Assembly: GCF_036711975.1 (NCBI RefSeq)
Contig: NC_091966.1
Span: 19,475,501 to 19,539,500, forward strand
Direction: 5' to 3'
DNA: 64,000 nt
DNA from: Onthophagus taurus
Lineage: Eukaryota > Arthropoda > Insecta > Coleoptera > Scarabaeidae
This document shows, piece by piece, positions 51,577 to 63,099 of this stretch; position 1 is the stretch's first letter; the number at the start of each line of letters is the position of its first letter. The notes below the pieces were generated by a model that was given only the letters and a program-made list of their open reading frames with translations, was not told the DNA's origin and ran no database searches. Made by a program: the position numbers and the translations under genes.

Positions 51577-53867
51577 CCGTAAGATGGAGTTTCCTGGACA
51601 CGTTTTTTGCAAATTTTTCAAGATTAAAAGTGAAGAAATAAAGTTACGGCAACAGGAACTTGTTCATCATACCAACCTAACCTTCAGGATTGTATAGCTA
51701 TCATAAAACATTGAAAATACCTTATACAAACAACAAAAAATATATAAAAAAGTGATGTCCGAATAGCCCCGTTGTTGGGGCTGCTTGGACACTAAACTTT
51801 GTTTTAGAGATAATCTCTTACTTTGCATATCAGGAATGTCATTAAGGAATATATTTTTATGTAAAAGACACATTTTTTATTGAATTAAACATTAAAAAAT
51901 ATTAAATAAATTTTAACAAAGCTGTATTTATTTCTTCTTACAAGAGTTTCAAAAAAATCGTCTAAAGTTAACCTTAAATTAATATAAATCGAAATAAAAG
52001 AAACAAAAATTAACGTATTTACCAACAATAAACATATTAAAAATCAAAAATCACTGTTTCATAGCACAATTCAAACTTAAATTAATAATAATCATTTTTC
52101 TTTCATAAATTTCTTTAATCCTGAACGAAGGAAATCTTTGTCTTGATTGCTATCATCAAAGATTTCTTCGTGTTCCGAGTCTTCGCAGCGAGACCACGGT
52201 TACATGCAGTACAAACTTAGTATTTGCATTTCAGACACTGTATCCAATCCATTTTGTTTCTGTCGTCTTTCCACTTTATGCGGCAGATACCGCAAGGAAA
52301 TGAGTCAATCTTTTTTACTGTGCGTGTCTTGCGAACTGGCCTTCATTTTCGAAGATTTTTTGTTTGGGTGTGCCTGAGGAAGAAGGTTGATTTTCATTCT
52401 CAGCTTTTGTGGAAATGACAGCAACGGACGCATCTGTACCTGCTGGAATCTTTTTGCCTCGCTTCCTTTTCTGCTTATCGCCACTCCCACGGTGCTCCTA
52501 CAACAGTTCTAGCAAACTTGCATCTAAAACTCTTCCGTGTGTGTCGCTGCTTTCGCTCTCATTTCAACCGTCGGTAATCCTTTTCAAAACCTCATTTGGA
52601 TTAGGAGGATGCAAGCCAGTTGCTCTAAAACCTGATTTCAGGTTTTACTCTACCATATCGCTGATTGCTGCCCAGAGTCTATTTAACAATACAGGGAATT
52701 ATTCTTTTGAAATGCAACCATATTAGGGTATCTGCTTTCTTTTCTCTATTGATCCAGTATTTTTCTCCACTTTTTCTTCATAGGTGCGAATACCGCAACA
52801 TCTTATGGTTGCATTAGATGGGTGACATTTGCTGGAAATGGCGTCAAAGAGATGTCATTTTTCTTGCATGCCTTGATCACGTTTGGAGAGAAGTGGCTTG
52901 CCAAATTGTCTCCCACCAAAACTACTCTATCTTCTGAGTCGCGAGTGTCTTCAACATGCGGTAATAAGATTTCAAAAAAACATTTTTCGAAAAGGCACTT
53001 GGGCTACTGGCATATATTGAACCATCTGGTCCACCTTTAGTCGAGTTGTTAAATATGTTTTGTGCTTTATATACCACCATAGGAGCAAGTATATCTCCAT
53101 TTGCGTATCCACAAACCATAATGCTGATCGAAGCCCGAGAATGTTCTTGCACTCTTTCCACTCTTTTTGTGTTTCTTGGCACTATGACTTTTTTAGCACC
53201 AGGATCATCAGTGACATTCGTCTCATCATAATTATATAGGTTTACACTTTTCACTGAAGAAAGGGCAAGGTTAGCGTTGTTAAAAAATGTTGTAATGTCG
53301 TCGCGGTTGACTGACGAGCTGGACCACTTGATGTTTGACGCTATTCTGATGGACAGGTTGTTTCTAGCGACAAAAGAATTGATGAAATCTAGACCTGGAC
53401 TGTTGTTCTTGAAGACCTTGACCTGCCTCCCTTGTTTACCTAGGCATTTTTCACCACATCTCGAATGTCGGCCTTTGTCTAGGGGAACCCCAAATTCGCA
53501 ACAACAGCCAAAGATTCAGAAAACAACAGCTCTTCAGACTTGTTTAAAACAGTCGGATGTGCAACGGGTCTTGAATTCCTTCCAAGCATCTTCCATACTA
53601 ATGTAGTCCGAGGCACTTTGAATGTTTCTGTGGCTGTTCTTTTTGCTTGACATCCCCTTCCGAACTGCATCCATACCCTTTTCCAAGTCTTTCACTTTGT
53701 AATTCATGTAGGCTTTTGACCCTAGAGTTTTTTGAAACGTGCGCACCATTTTTAATCAGTGACTTTCTTTGATAATAAGAAAAGAAATCACCAGAAACAA
53801 AAACATAACCTAACCTTGCTTTCGTGACACAGGACTGAACAAGTAGCCAAGTAGCCCCATTTTACGG
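51577..53867 (-). mobile_element. Pogo-like element, 2.29 kb, TA duplication
   Basis: TA lies at 51575-51576 and 53868-53869. The ends are CCGTAA(G/A)ATGG(A/G)G followed by an imperfect (T/C)(T/A)(T/A)CCTGG. The single gene inside runs on the minus strand from 53749. The left 500 bp (51600-52100) is noncoding 3' region. Confidence 0.72.
52130..53749 (-). pseudogene. Pogo-like transposase pseudogene, Psq-type HTH
   Basis: It starts MVRTFQKTLGSKAYMNYKVK, a pipsqueak-type helix-turn-helix. A frame change in the AVRKGMSSKKNSHRN region follows, then VAHPTVLNKSEELLFSESLA. The catalytic core reads SVNLYNYDETNVTDDPGAKK (first Asp), SRASISIMVCGYANGDILAP, then VVLVGDNLASHFSPNVIKAC (second Asp) and a TPFPANVTHLMQP-like third block. 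The C-terminus has paired cysteines, CGICRIKWK...WIQCLKC...CTAC, a small zinc-binding tail found in some insect pogo-like proteins. Several shifts and stops make it inactive. Confidence 0.82.
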
Positions 53868-54094
53868 TACTTATGTTGTTCGCTTTCTTTTGTGCATTTT
53901 TATTTGTTACTTTATATGATAAAGATCCGTTGAAAATTCATGAAAAAGTAGTGAACGCCTATTGGCCATTAGTGTATAGGGTAGGCCAAATTGGAGTTTA
54001 CTCAGAAAATAAGTGGCGTAAGAAATCACAATTATAAACTGAATTGTCTAATAGAAACCAGTACAATAAAATATAAGTATATATACTATATATA

Positions 54095-55630
54095 TGTTGG
54101 AGGCAAATGACGAATTCGGCCCGTGGCCGATTTATTTAAACATATCGGCATATATCTAAAGCTGTTAGGTCACATGACGAAAAAATGATACAATCGGGAT
54201 CTGACCATATCAGTTTGAACACGTCCCGATATGTACATTTACACAATGCGCCGATCCGATCGGAACTACACATAACCTCTTTTGGGATGTTTATGAAGGA
54301 CATCACTTACGTGCAGTGTATTTATTAGTACGTTTTACTGTTTTTAGCAGTTAAACATATCCCGAAATGTTAATTGTTGCTTTGGTCATATGAGAAACAA
54401 ATGCAATGTAGGAACTAACATAATATTTATTTTATTACTTATTGCGACATGAAGTACTTGAATGACATTTACTGTTACATTTCAAGTTCTTTAATAAGCA
54501 TTTGCACTTTTTATTACTGCACTGTTTACGACAGTTACATCTTACAAACCCCTGGGAAGAATTTGATTCTTTTGCCGCCACCGTTCGCAAACTGAGTTTA
54601 TTTTCGATGGGTACATCTGAAGATGTCAATGAGTTCGTTTGAGAAGGCTGAAAAGAAAAACCTTATTACCGTTTAAATATATAAAATATTAGTTAAGTAC
54701 ATACCTGGAACTCATTCCTTGCATATAGTTTTTCCAAGACGCCAGTTGATATACCAAGTTGGTAAATCATCTTTCTCGGACAATACAACAGCCAAAATGT
54801 TACGAGGAGCTAAGCGTCCTCTGTCGACATCAGGAATCTTAACTAAAACGTTCTGCCCAATTTCAATTTTTGGGAAATTGGAACAACTTTGCTGTAACAT
54901 TTCTGTTGCTTGCTTTTTTAAACATGCAATACTATGAGATCGATGTTGATTTATTGATTTTAATCGGATTTCGTTGTTCCTAAAATGAAACATATAATAA
55001 TAATAATAAGCAATGTAAATTCTCTGCGTTTTTTTAGGTTACCTCAACAATTCTTCCTCAACATCACTGTTTTGAAATTCTGAATCTGATTTTTCAGATA
55101 CTACCTGTTCTATGTTTCTACCAACACTGCTTTCTAATCTATAAATGTCGTCCTCATCGTGTAACTTCTCTACAATTTCAAACGGAAGATTTGAATCTTT
55201 TAAGCCATTAACAAGTGGGATGCCAAACATAGCCTCGTATGGAGTACGTTGGATGCCTCGGTGAAATGATCTATTCTTTTTTAATTGCACAAATCTTAGA
55301 TCTTCTGCCCACTTAGTTGTCTCATTTTCCTGCATCGAAGTAATTAAAATGTCTCTTACATCTTGGTTCGCTCTCTCGATGGACCCTTGGCTTTGAGAAT
55401 GACGTGGTTTACCATGAATTATTTTCGCTTGAAACATATCTGCAAGGCTAGTAATTACTTGATTCACAAATTCTCTGCCATTGTCACTATGAAGCAAGCA
55501 AGGTGCCCCGACTATGCAAAAAATATCCCGATTGTATCATTTTTTCGTCATGTGACGTAACAGCTTTAGACATATGCCGATATGTCTAAATAAATCAGCC
55601 ACGGGCCGAATTCGTCATCTGCCTCCAACA
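54095..55630 (-). mobile_element. Second Ginger-type element, 1.54 kb
   Basis: TATA lies at 54091-54094 and 55631-55634. The inverted ends begin TGTTGGAGGCA(A/G)ATGACGA and run about 110 bp, including GGCCCGTGGC and CGATTGTATCATTTTTTCGT. The ends share the TGT(T/C)G..GGCA.A start and TATA duplication with the larger Ginger at 34540, but the arms differ, so it is a different subfamily. The 5' half of its gene is deleted up to the right arm. Confidence 0.82.
54435..55497 (-). pseudogene. Ginger integrase, C-terminal two thirds, three exons
   Basis: Exon (55497-55052): SDNGREFVNQVI with the second catalytic Asp and QGSIERANQDV with the Glu, exactly 35 residues between (DX35E), then HRGIQRTPYEAMFGIPLV. 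An intron (GTAACC...TTTCATTTTAG) follows. The next exon (about 54975-54704) has FPKIEIGQNVLVKIPDVDRG, with one frame change near 54765. A second intron (GTATGT...TTTTCAG) follows, and the last exon ends in a Cys-rich knuckle CNCRKQCSNKKCKCLLKNLK. The first Asp and zinc finger are missing. Similar to the KRBA2 class of Ginger-derived proteins. Confidence 0.85.
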
Positions 55631-55634
55631 TATA

Positions 55635-56940
55635 TAATAGAATATTGTAGTCCTTATCGAGATTTCAATATCCTGATTTACTTCCCTTTCTAGTAAAAAT
55701 GTTTGGGTTGGGTGTCTAGGCGATACTATTTTAGTCTAAAGTGCGTATTTATTACCTTTTATTACCAAATTACCTTTTCCTAGGTTGAACTAGTTGATCC
55801 AACACGCGTTTATCAAGACAAATTGGTTTGACCTAGGAAAAACTAGTTTAGCCTGAAATCGGGTTTGACAAGTAACAGATACACGTCTAAAGAGAGATCG
55901 AAGTTTAATGATAATCGAAAGTTCATGCAAACGTTGTTTTATTGATTTAATATGATTCTATCAATTCCAAAGCCGCCTAATATAAGTACTATTGGTTTAG
56001 TGCTAAAAACTACCTTATTAAAGCTACTCTTATTAATTGCAAGAAAATGCGTTACATGGTAATTTAACAAATGCAGTCTTCACTATGGTTATCCTGTCAG
56101 CCATGTACAAGTAGAAGTAGATTACACTATCCACGACTTATGCAACTGGAGCAAAGCATAAGCGACATTATGCACAACACCAAGATTTAATTGATAACAC
56201 AGAACGTTTTTATTTGCAATAAAAAAATAGGGTATAACAGTACACATTTCTGTCAATATCTTCAATCAAATGGTATACTTATCTGCATAACACTACATAA
56301 CGACGAGGAATATTGAAAGACAGGTTTCTAATTTCGACATACATATAACGATTTAATATGAGGCGTTCTTATAGTTTTCACACAAATATCTATTATGTTA
56401 ATAGTAAATAAATGATTTTCAAAACCTATACATATTTGTATTTAAAAGATTTCCATGGAGTGAAAAGATTTACTTGGGCCATTCTCATTCAGTAAACCTT
56501 TTCTGATTAGTAAATGATTTTCGTGTATGTCAAAAATATTTGACAATAATGTTCAAGATTGTATTACATAATGAAGTTAAATTATTAGGTCAGCACGTTT
56601 TTTGTTAGAGTTTCTCAACGGAGGTTGTTCATCAGTTCAAAAGTCACCATTGTAGCTTGAATCACCGTCGAAAAATAACTCTTTCTGGCAACCAATCCAT
56701 ATTGTAACAATTATACTGATATAGCAACATTACATAATATACCCCATTATAATATAACTTTAAATCTAAAATTATAAGTTCCTTTTATACAAATGAAAGA
56801 GTTGAAGTAGTTAAAATTGATGTAAAACTTTGTTACAATCGTAAATTTTTTTTGAAAGGTTAATAATCTCATGAACCATGAAAATAAAGAAAAGATAAAA
56901 AGAATGCAAAATTCATCCCTCTGGTAATAACATCTTACAA
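55635..56940. other. Intergenic, nothing recognised
   Basis: AT-rich DNA. An imperfect inverted pair TTTTCCTAGGTTGAACTAG...GACCTAGGAAAAACTAG lies at 55786-55847. No gene or transposon end is supported. Confidence 0.5.
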
Positions 56941-56959
56941 TTCGTAATTAGAGAAAATA

Positions 56960-57425
56960 GCGACTTGGCAGTTCGCATCGTCGACTAAAACGACATCGAG
57001 GGAGATATTTCGTTGGGGAGGCGTCGCGACGCGTCGGCATAGCGTCGGGACGCTGCGTGGATTTGAACAGTAGTATCACCGAGGCCTCCACCGATGCCTG
57101 GTGCTCCCTAAAGCGAACGCAGGAAGTGAACGCGAATAACACCCCCTCATATACAATCGAAAAATACTAAAATACAAAACCCTGTTTGAAACTTCACTGC
57201 GGGCAGTTTTTCAGTTGGATATCAAAAGAAATATAGTCGGTATTCGAATAACGGAATAGTTTTACAAAACTTCAAAAGAACTTTTATCATCGCATTCAGT
57301 GCTGCTTTTAAGTGATCGTCGCTCAGTGCTTTTTTTTGTTTTTACGTTAGTCGCGAAATTTTAGAGTTTACAAAACTGAAAAACAAGAAAGTGTGGGGAA
57401 GTTGACGTGCTTAAAGCGTTTAGGT
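56960..57425 (+). promoter_or_regulatory. Promoter-like, CG-rich block with 5' UTR exon candidate
   Basis: A sharp local rise in CG words (56980-57130: GGCGTCGCGACGCGTCGGC and similar) is followed by initiator-like TCAGT sites (57184-57330). A leader without ATG ends at a consensus donor TTTAG|GTGAGT near 57424. This is what a first noncoding exon of an insect gene looks like. Its coding part would lie downstream on the plus strand, but none was found in the window. Confidence 0.4.
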
Positions 57426-58032
57426 GAGTTGTTGATACGTGAGTAAATTGCATATTGCGTTTCGATAAAATCTATGTACTTTGCGCTTCCCGCCGCTGCA
57501 AACAGATATCGGGTAATTGATTGTCAAATATGATTGAATCTATGCAGAGGTTGCGATATTAGCATAAAATACAAATTTATTTATTTTAATTTTATACATT
57601 TTAAAAGTTAAATATCTCCCAAGGATGGTTTCAATGAACACAATTAAGAAAGTCGTTAAGGTTATTAAAAAAGTCGTAGTTTGGAATTAATTTGAAAAGA
57701 TATAAAACTGATAAAACTTTGCAAAGATTACTGTTAATGAAGATACTAAAATATTAATATTTCATAAAAGAAACGACTGATATGAAATGAGCCTTCCATC
57801 ATTTGAACCAACTTTGATCTCGTTAAAAGAGATGAAATAGATTCAAATTATTTTTTTGTAGTTGATGCACAAATAACAAGAATGACAAATCAAAAGTCAA
57901 ACATGTCGACACTGCTCATTTTCATTTCACAGCAGCTCAAATAAAAAATATATATACATGGGAAACATTTTCTATAATTTATAATATTAAAAAATAAAAG
58001 ATAAAGTTTCTGTTTAGAATGTAATACATTTA

Positions 58033-58161
58033 TTATCTTTGTGCAGTGGCGAGAATTAAACCATTCATGCCAACCTTTGACGCACCTATAAATTCTCTCA
58101 TTGTGAAACTGTCTGGAGCGACGTGAACCACCGAGACAACGGCTTTAGATTGATTGTCAAC
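58033..58161 (-). CDS. Terminal coding exon of an unidentified gene
   Basis: On the minus strand an acceptor (ATGACATACAG, ending 58162) opens a 42-codon frame to TAA at 58033. It contains SKAVVSVVHVAPDSFTMREF and ASKVGMNGLILATAQR. An AATAAA overlaps the stop. Balanced amino-acid use, a good acceptor and the immediate poly(A) signal make it look like a real last exon. I do not recognise the family. Earlier exons should lie to the right on the minus strand, but the DNA from 58200 to 59080 shows only transposon sequence. Confidence 0.5.
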   Translation of the reverse strand, partial: VDNQSKAVVSVVHVAPDSFTMREFIGASKVGMNGLILATAQR

Positions 58162-58665
58162 CTGTATGTCATAACAACAGAATAAGAAGCCCATATAAAT
58201 TTTTTTAAAAAGTTTTCAATTATTTTGTCATCCAAACTTAGGTGCTCATTAATCATTATGAATACTTGGGCATTGCATTAAATGCCTAGATCTAGGTTGG
58301 CAACAAAACTCAAACTATATTGTTTCTTTGTGTTATGCTAATTATTCATTCACTAACTAAATATAGGGGTGTGGTGGGCTATGACCCAACCTAACATTTG
58401 ATGTATGTCTTATGCCAGTGATGTTCACTAATTTTTGATCAAGATCGACTTTTTAAGTAAATGTCTTGCCAAGATCGACCGAAGGGTTTAAAATCTTTTT
58501 TTACATTTTAAAGCTAACCTTCTTTCTTTGGCTTTGATGCCCAGATATAGATATTTCAGATTCGTGATTTTTGTTGGCGATCGACTCAAAATGGCTTCAC
58601 GATCCACGTTATGGACACCACTGTCTTATACTAACAATAAGTTGAAACCTATGATTTTCAATGTA

Positions 58666-59083
58666 CAGGATGGTTCAAATTAGTTGTCCGAATAGGCTAT
58701 CTCGAAAACTATAAGAGTTAGAAAAAAAGTACCTTACACGTCTCGATCTCTTTTTTTAAATAAATTCCAATGTCGAAAACCTCAAATCGCTATCGTCTTT
58801 TGTTTTTCCCCTAGAGGCCAAAATTAAAAATATCGTAAAACCAGCAAGTGCAATTATCTTGGTTATTATTATAGGTGGAGTATTATAACTCAGACGTTAT
58901 ATGGACACTTTCTCACAGAGAGTTTGATGACGTAACTAAAAAAATTTTTTCGGTTTTAAATTTTGAGATATTGTGACAATTTCCGTTTTTTAAAAAAAGA
59001 GATCGAGACATGTAAGCTACTTTTTTTCTAACTCTTATAGTTTCCGAGATAGCCTATTCGGACATCGAATTTGAACCACCCTG
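58666..59083. mobile_element. MITE, 418 bp, mariner-like ends
   Basis: TA precedes the left end (58664-58665). The ends are CAGG(A/G)TGGTTCAAATT with about 80-bp inverted repeats containing GTCCGAATAGGCTATCTCG and AAGAGTTAGAAAAAAAGTA. The right TA is damaged (TCTA). Short motifs are shared with the loop of the foldback at 13440-13740. Noncoding. Confidence 0.8.
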
Positions 59084-59204
59084 TCTATTTAAGCTCAGCA
59101 TATGACTATAAAATTTAGTTTTTAAATTAAGAATTACATATTGAGTCACGTTACGTGTTGATTGAGAGATTATGTATTAATTTTTTTAATATTACATGCA
59201 CTGA

Positions 59205-59700
59205 GGGAAATTATTCTTCTCTCGACTCTCAAGAAAAATTTATTCTTGAATGTGTTTCTTAGAAACAGTATAAGATACTCTATAGAAATATTATCGAATG
59301 AAGTATGTCATATTCTTAGCATCGAAGAATATCAATTTTTTGTATCAAAAAATTCATTGTTGCGTCAATAATTTATAACACTGAAATGAAAAATTATACA
59401 AGATTGTTGTTACATGAATAAGTTTTTCTAAAAAGAAAGATACGTTATTCTTGACATAAGAAATCTATTCTCGATACGAAAATGGGATTGTTGACGCAAC
59501 ACTAAGATACTCTTTTTCAAGATTATTGATTTACTTTCACTAAGAATTCGTTTTCTTGAGAATCAAGAATATTTGCATACTTGCTTTGAGAATATGTGGT
59601 TTTTCTTCACTCAACAAAATGATCTTATGGATATACAAGAATATGATAAGCTTGAGCCAAGAGTAATAATCTTCGTTCAAGAATATATTTCTCTCTGTAT
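59205..59700. repeat. Cluster of TTCTTGA/TCAAGAA words
   Basis: More than a dozen occurrences of TTCTTGA, TCAAGAA or one-base variants on both strands are spread over 0.5 kb, some forming TTCnnGAA pairs (59237-59256). There is no coding that I can support. It may be a decayed repeat or a heat-shock-element-like cluster. Confidence 0.3.
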
Positions 59701-59924
59701 GGTAACATGTAACTTATCACAAGCTTTTTATAAGATAGAAAGATTTCGACATCAAGCGGGACGGGTTTGTGCAGTTACGCTTCAGTTACAGATGTTGAAT
59801 AATATAATATTATTGTTACTCGGGTACTTTATTAACCCTTCGGTGGTGACGTCCCCATTTATAATACAAATGGTCATGACAGTCTTATAGACGGTATAGT
59901 TTCTTAATTCATTTAATCGGTTTC

Positions 59925-61085
59925 TATTATTATTATTGCTGCCGGGCTGAGGGGAGCTATTAGATATAACTGAAGCCCTCTAAAGGTTTAGGGCAAATGT
60001 AGATCCTTGATGAACCTTAGTATTGCTCCAAGGTCTTGTTCCTTTATGTCGGTAGCTGTTAGGCTAACTTTACAGAAAATTTTGTGTTTTAGGCAGCCAC
60101 CGGCGACGCATTCACACAGTATATGTTCAGCAGTCTCTGACTCGTCGTTGCAAAGTCGACAAATTTGATCCTGTGCTTGTCCAATGTGGAAGAGGTAGTA
60201 TTTTAGGGGCGCATGGCCGACCAGGTAGCCTGAGAGCGACCTTAGATCCTCTTTGTTGACGCATAAAACCTCTTTGGTTTTGTTTTGCGACAGAGTTATC
60301 ATACTCTTCGCCTGTCTGTGATCTGGAAATTCTTTCCAGTGTATGGCTATCTTTGTGGCCACGCAACTATTGATTGCCTATTTTAAGTGGCTTTTTTGTA
60401 GTCCACAACTGGGTTGGGGTCGAATAAAGAATGTCCTCGCTGCCTCTTTGGCCAGCTTCTCCGTCTTTTCATTACCCTCAACGTTTTTGTGACCTGGAAC
60501 CCACCATAGGGTAATATCATTACCCCTAGCGAGTTCTCTCGTCTTCTAGCGGTGCGAATTCACATGTGTAAACCTGAACTGCCTTTAGGGCGGTTTAGTT
60601 TATAGCAAGAGCTTGAAAAATAGTTATGTCCGACCTGAGGAGCAATTTAATGCGGTTATTTGGTCCACTAATGCTCATACCTACTCCGGATCCAACTGTC
60701 GTTGAAGCATCGATGTACCAGGCAAGGGCTCACCCTTCGTCCAATCATCCTTGCTTCTAAAAGTGATGTTATACGGCTGGTCGAAATTATATTCTATTGG
60801 TCTATAAGGTCTGTTTTAATTTTAATCAAGTGGTTTAGACATGTGTCCTTAAGGTATTCGAGGTATCCTCTGAGGTAACCCTGCATCAACTTGAGTAAAG
60901 AGCATGTTTTCAATGATAAGGCACTTAAAGCTGCCTCCTTTTGTATGCATAAATGAAGTGGTGTGAAACCGAGTAGAGCTTCAAGAGCAGCCGTTGGACA
61001 AGATTTAATTGCACCCGTTATGTTAAGATATGATAACTGCTGGATTTGTGCCAGCATATCCCCGTATCGTGAATCCATTTTTTGT
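59925..61085 (-). mobile_element. LINE 3' end with RNase H, AAT tail
   Basis: Reading leftward: MLAQIQQLSYLNITGAIKSC and TAALEALLGFTPLHLCI (post-RT region), then degraded RNase H pieces (60780-60480), including ITLWWVPGHKNVEGNEKTEK. The gag-like or finger tail follows: LSGYLVGHAPLKYYLFHIGQ, CRLCNDESETAEHILCEC. The 3' end carries (AAT)4 at 59928-59939. It belongs to the R1/Loa/I group, like the LINE at 41-45 kb, but is a distinct copy. 5'-truncated and dead. Confidence 0.78.
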
Positions 61086-61099
61086 TAAGGTGTCATCAA

Positions 61100-61850
61100 G
61101 TCATCAATTACCAGGCATCACAGAACAGGTGCAAGCACTCCCCTTGAGGACATTCTCTAAGTGCCTTAATAGACAACGACTCGCCTCGGTAATATAATCG
61201 GTTTATATTACTTTTAATATGATATGGAGTAATATCCGTTATTACTCAACGGTTTGGTATGCAGGATGATTCTCAACCTATACGCAAAAACTTGGCGATC
61301 ACGGTAGCCAGGCCATTGGACCACCTCGACCTATCTATCATCCAGGAAACAGATTATCTAGGTGTCGCCGGTTATATTGGATAGCTAGGAAACTAAGAAA
61401 TATTTACTACCAGTTATTTCACCTATTAGTCATTATTTCTCTTGAGGAATGTTATTTCCTCATGAAGGTATGATTTCCCAAGTTTATGCGTGTAGGTTGA
61501 TAGTCATCCTGTATAAAAGCAACTATATTTAATACAGGAACATTGTATAATAAAAAATGTATAGCTGAAACAATCAGAAGTAACACAAATATGACTTGTT
61601 TCTAAATCTGACGTAATCCTTTATTGGTGTTATTGGTGGTGTGGTGCTTAGAAACAATAAAATCATTAAAATTGTATAATAATTTAATAAAATAAAAAGA
61701 ATATTATCTAAATAGTTCTCTTGTAACATATAATAAAATTCTTATTCCTAAATGTAACTACAACCTAATAATTTAACCTTACGATTTTCGCTTAATTGAA
61801 GACTCACTGCACATAACAGTTACGTGTTCTATGTATAAAAATGTCTTATA
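61100..61850. other. Intergenic, nothing recognised
   Basis: AT-rich DNA without supported coding regions or transposon ends. Confidence 0.45.
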
Positions 61851-61859
61851 TGTTTTACA

Positions 61860-62440
61860 ATAGTATTTACTTTTTCTATTTTTTTTTTGAACCGCAACGC
61901 GTACACCTATCAACTCGTCCGACACTTCTATGTTTCTCAAGTTGTTCTTTCAGTAGTTCTATATAACATATCTCACAAATTCTTAGACACAAAGATTTCG
62001 GTAAATATATCCAGTTAGCACGTACTCTCAGTTGAGCATCCGTCAAGCTCAATGCAAAATTTCAGAAGAAATTCAAAAATATCAGTTGAGAATTTATTCC
62101 AGATATTTTGAGTAAACTATGTAATACGGTCTGGTAATACCGGTAATACCTTTTGGTGGTTCTTGCACAATTTTATAGTTAGAAGAAATATGGTCCACAA
62201 CATTTACTCTACATTTTGTTCTATTGTAATCAATAATTATATCTGGCTTACCAATTTCTCGTTCAATTTTATCTTCATCTTGACAGGTTGTATCCTAGTC
62301 CCGATATTGTCGAATCGAAGAAATCGTAAAAAGATTTCTGATGTTCTTGGTTTCAAAAAGATCTTCTGCTTTCAAATTTCTTTGGTCTCCTTGACTTCGC
62401 GTCAGAAAAAACGACAGGTAGTTTCAAGCGGATAATGTTT
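61860..62440 (-). pseudogene. PiggyBac-type transposase C-terminal remnant
   Basis: The minus strand near 62280-62150 reads DKIEREIGKPDIIIDYNRTK, then CRVNVVDHISSNYKI. This is the piggyBac signature (KP.II.DYN..KGGVD..D.....Y). Further pieces, LTDAQLRVRANWIYLPKSLC and a CTRCGSKKK-like end near 61880, match the C-terminal and Cys-rich tail. The RT in RTRRWP is lost and frames change. No TTAA-flanked ends were identified. Confidence 0.65.
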
Positions 62441-62844
62441 TTTGCCCTTGTTCTTATATTTCTGGGCGGAAGATGTTTTCTAACACAAGAGAGAGCTTTC
62501 TTGTTTCAAACTAATACAACTGGGGTGTTAGTACTTTTGCATTAAAGAATAATCAGTTTAATGAAAGCTACATACCTCTTTGAAGACCAAGTTCATATAT
62601 ACTCATATAACCATATATAAAACTGCTCTATAGACAAAAACAATATCCACACACAATTTCGCAGCACGTGATGAGATCAATGTCGCAGGATTACGTTCAT
62701 AGTTGTTTGTACTACCTCCACACTCAGTACATAAGAGGTAATCTAAAAGGGAGAATATATACAAGCGCTTGCCTTGCGTCGACGGCACTATATTTAGAGA
62801 GGATTTTTAACAAGTAGTCAAAGGAGGCACAAATTACTTCGCAC

Positions 62845-63092
62845 TTACTTCGTTTCGCAAATAGTTTTAAAAAGAGAGTATGTCGCATCACAAAGACGAC
62901 TATTTTCATTAACATTTGGTTCAAAGTTAAAATTACCAATGAAAAAATTCGCAATGTTGGAGACATGTGTGGTACCAAAGTCGAATAGGTATGCGGTAGC
63001 ATAACATTTTTTCGATAGCATGGAGATCTTTTGAAAGTCTTTGAGCACTTTATCATACAGACGTTTATTGACGACTTTATAGGTGAAATCAT
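62845..63092 (-). pseudogene. Unrecognised open stretch
   Basis: About 82 sense codons on the minus strand: VLKDFQKISMLSKKCYATAY, then FDFGTTHVSNIANFFIGNFN, stopping after ICETK. Composition is protein-like but I do not recognise it. It could be an exon, another part of the piggyBac neighbourhood, or chance. Confidence 0.2.
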
Positions 63093-63099
63093 TGTTTAT

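Noticed and set aside
53046..53606. Plus-strand frames across the pogo-like element
   Set aside because: They mirror the minus-strand transposase with its DDE motifs; no independent evidence of coding.
56948..57142. 64-codon minus-strand frame in the CG-rich block
   Set aside because: Arg/Ser-rich composition is a by-product of CG-rich DNA. A promoter or leader reading fits better.
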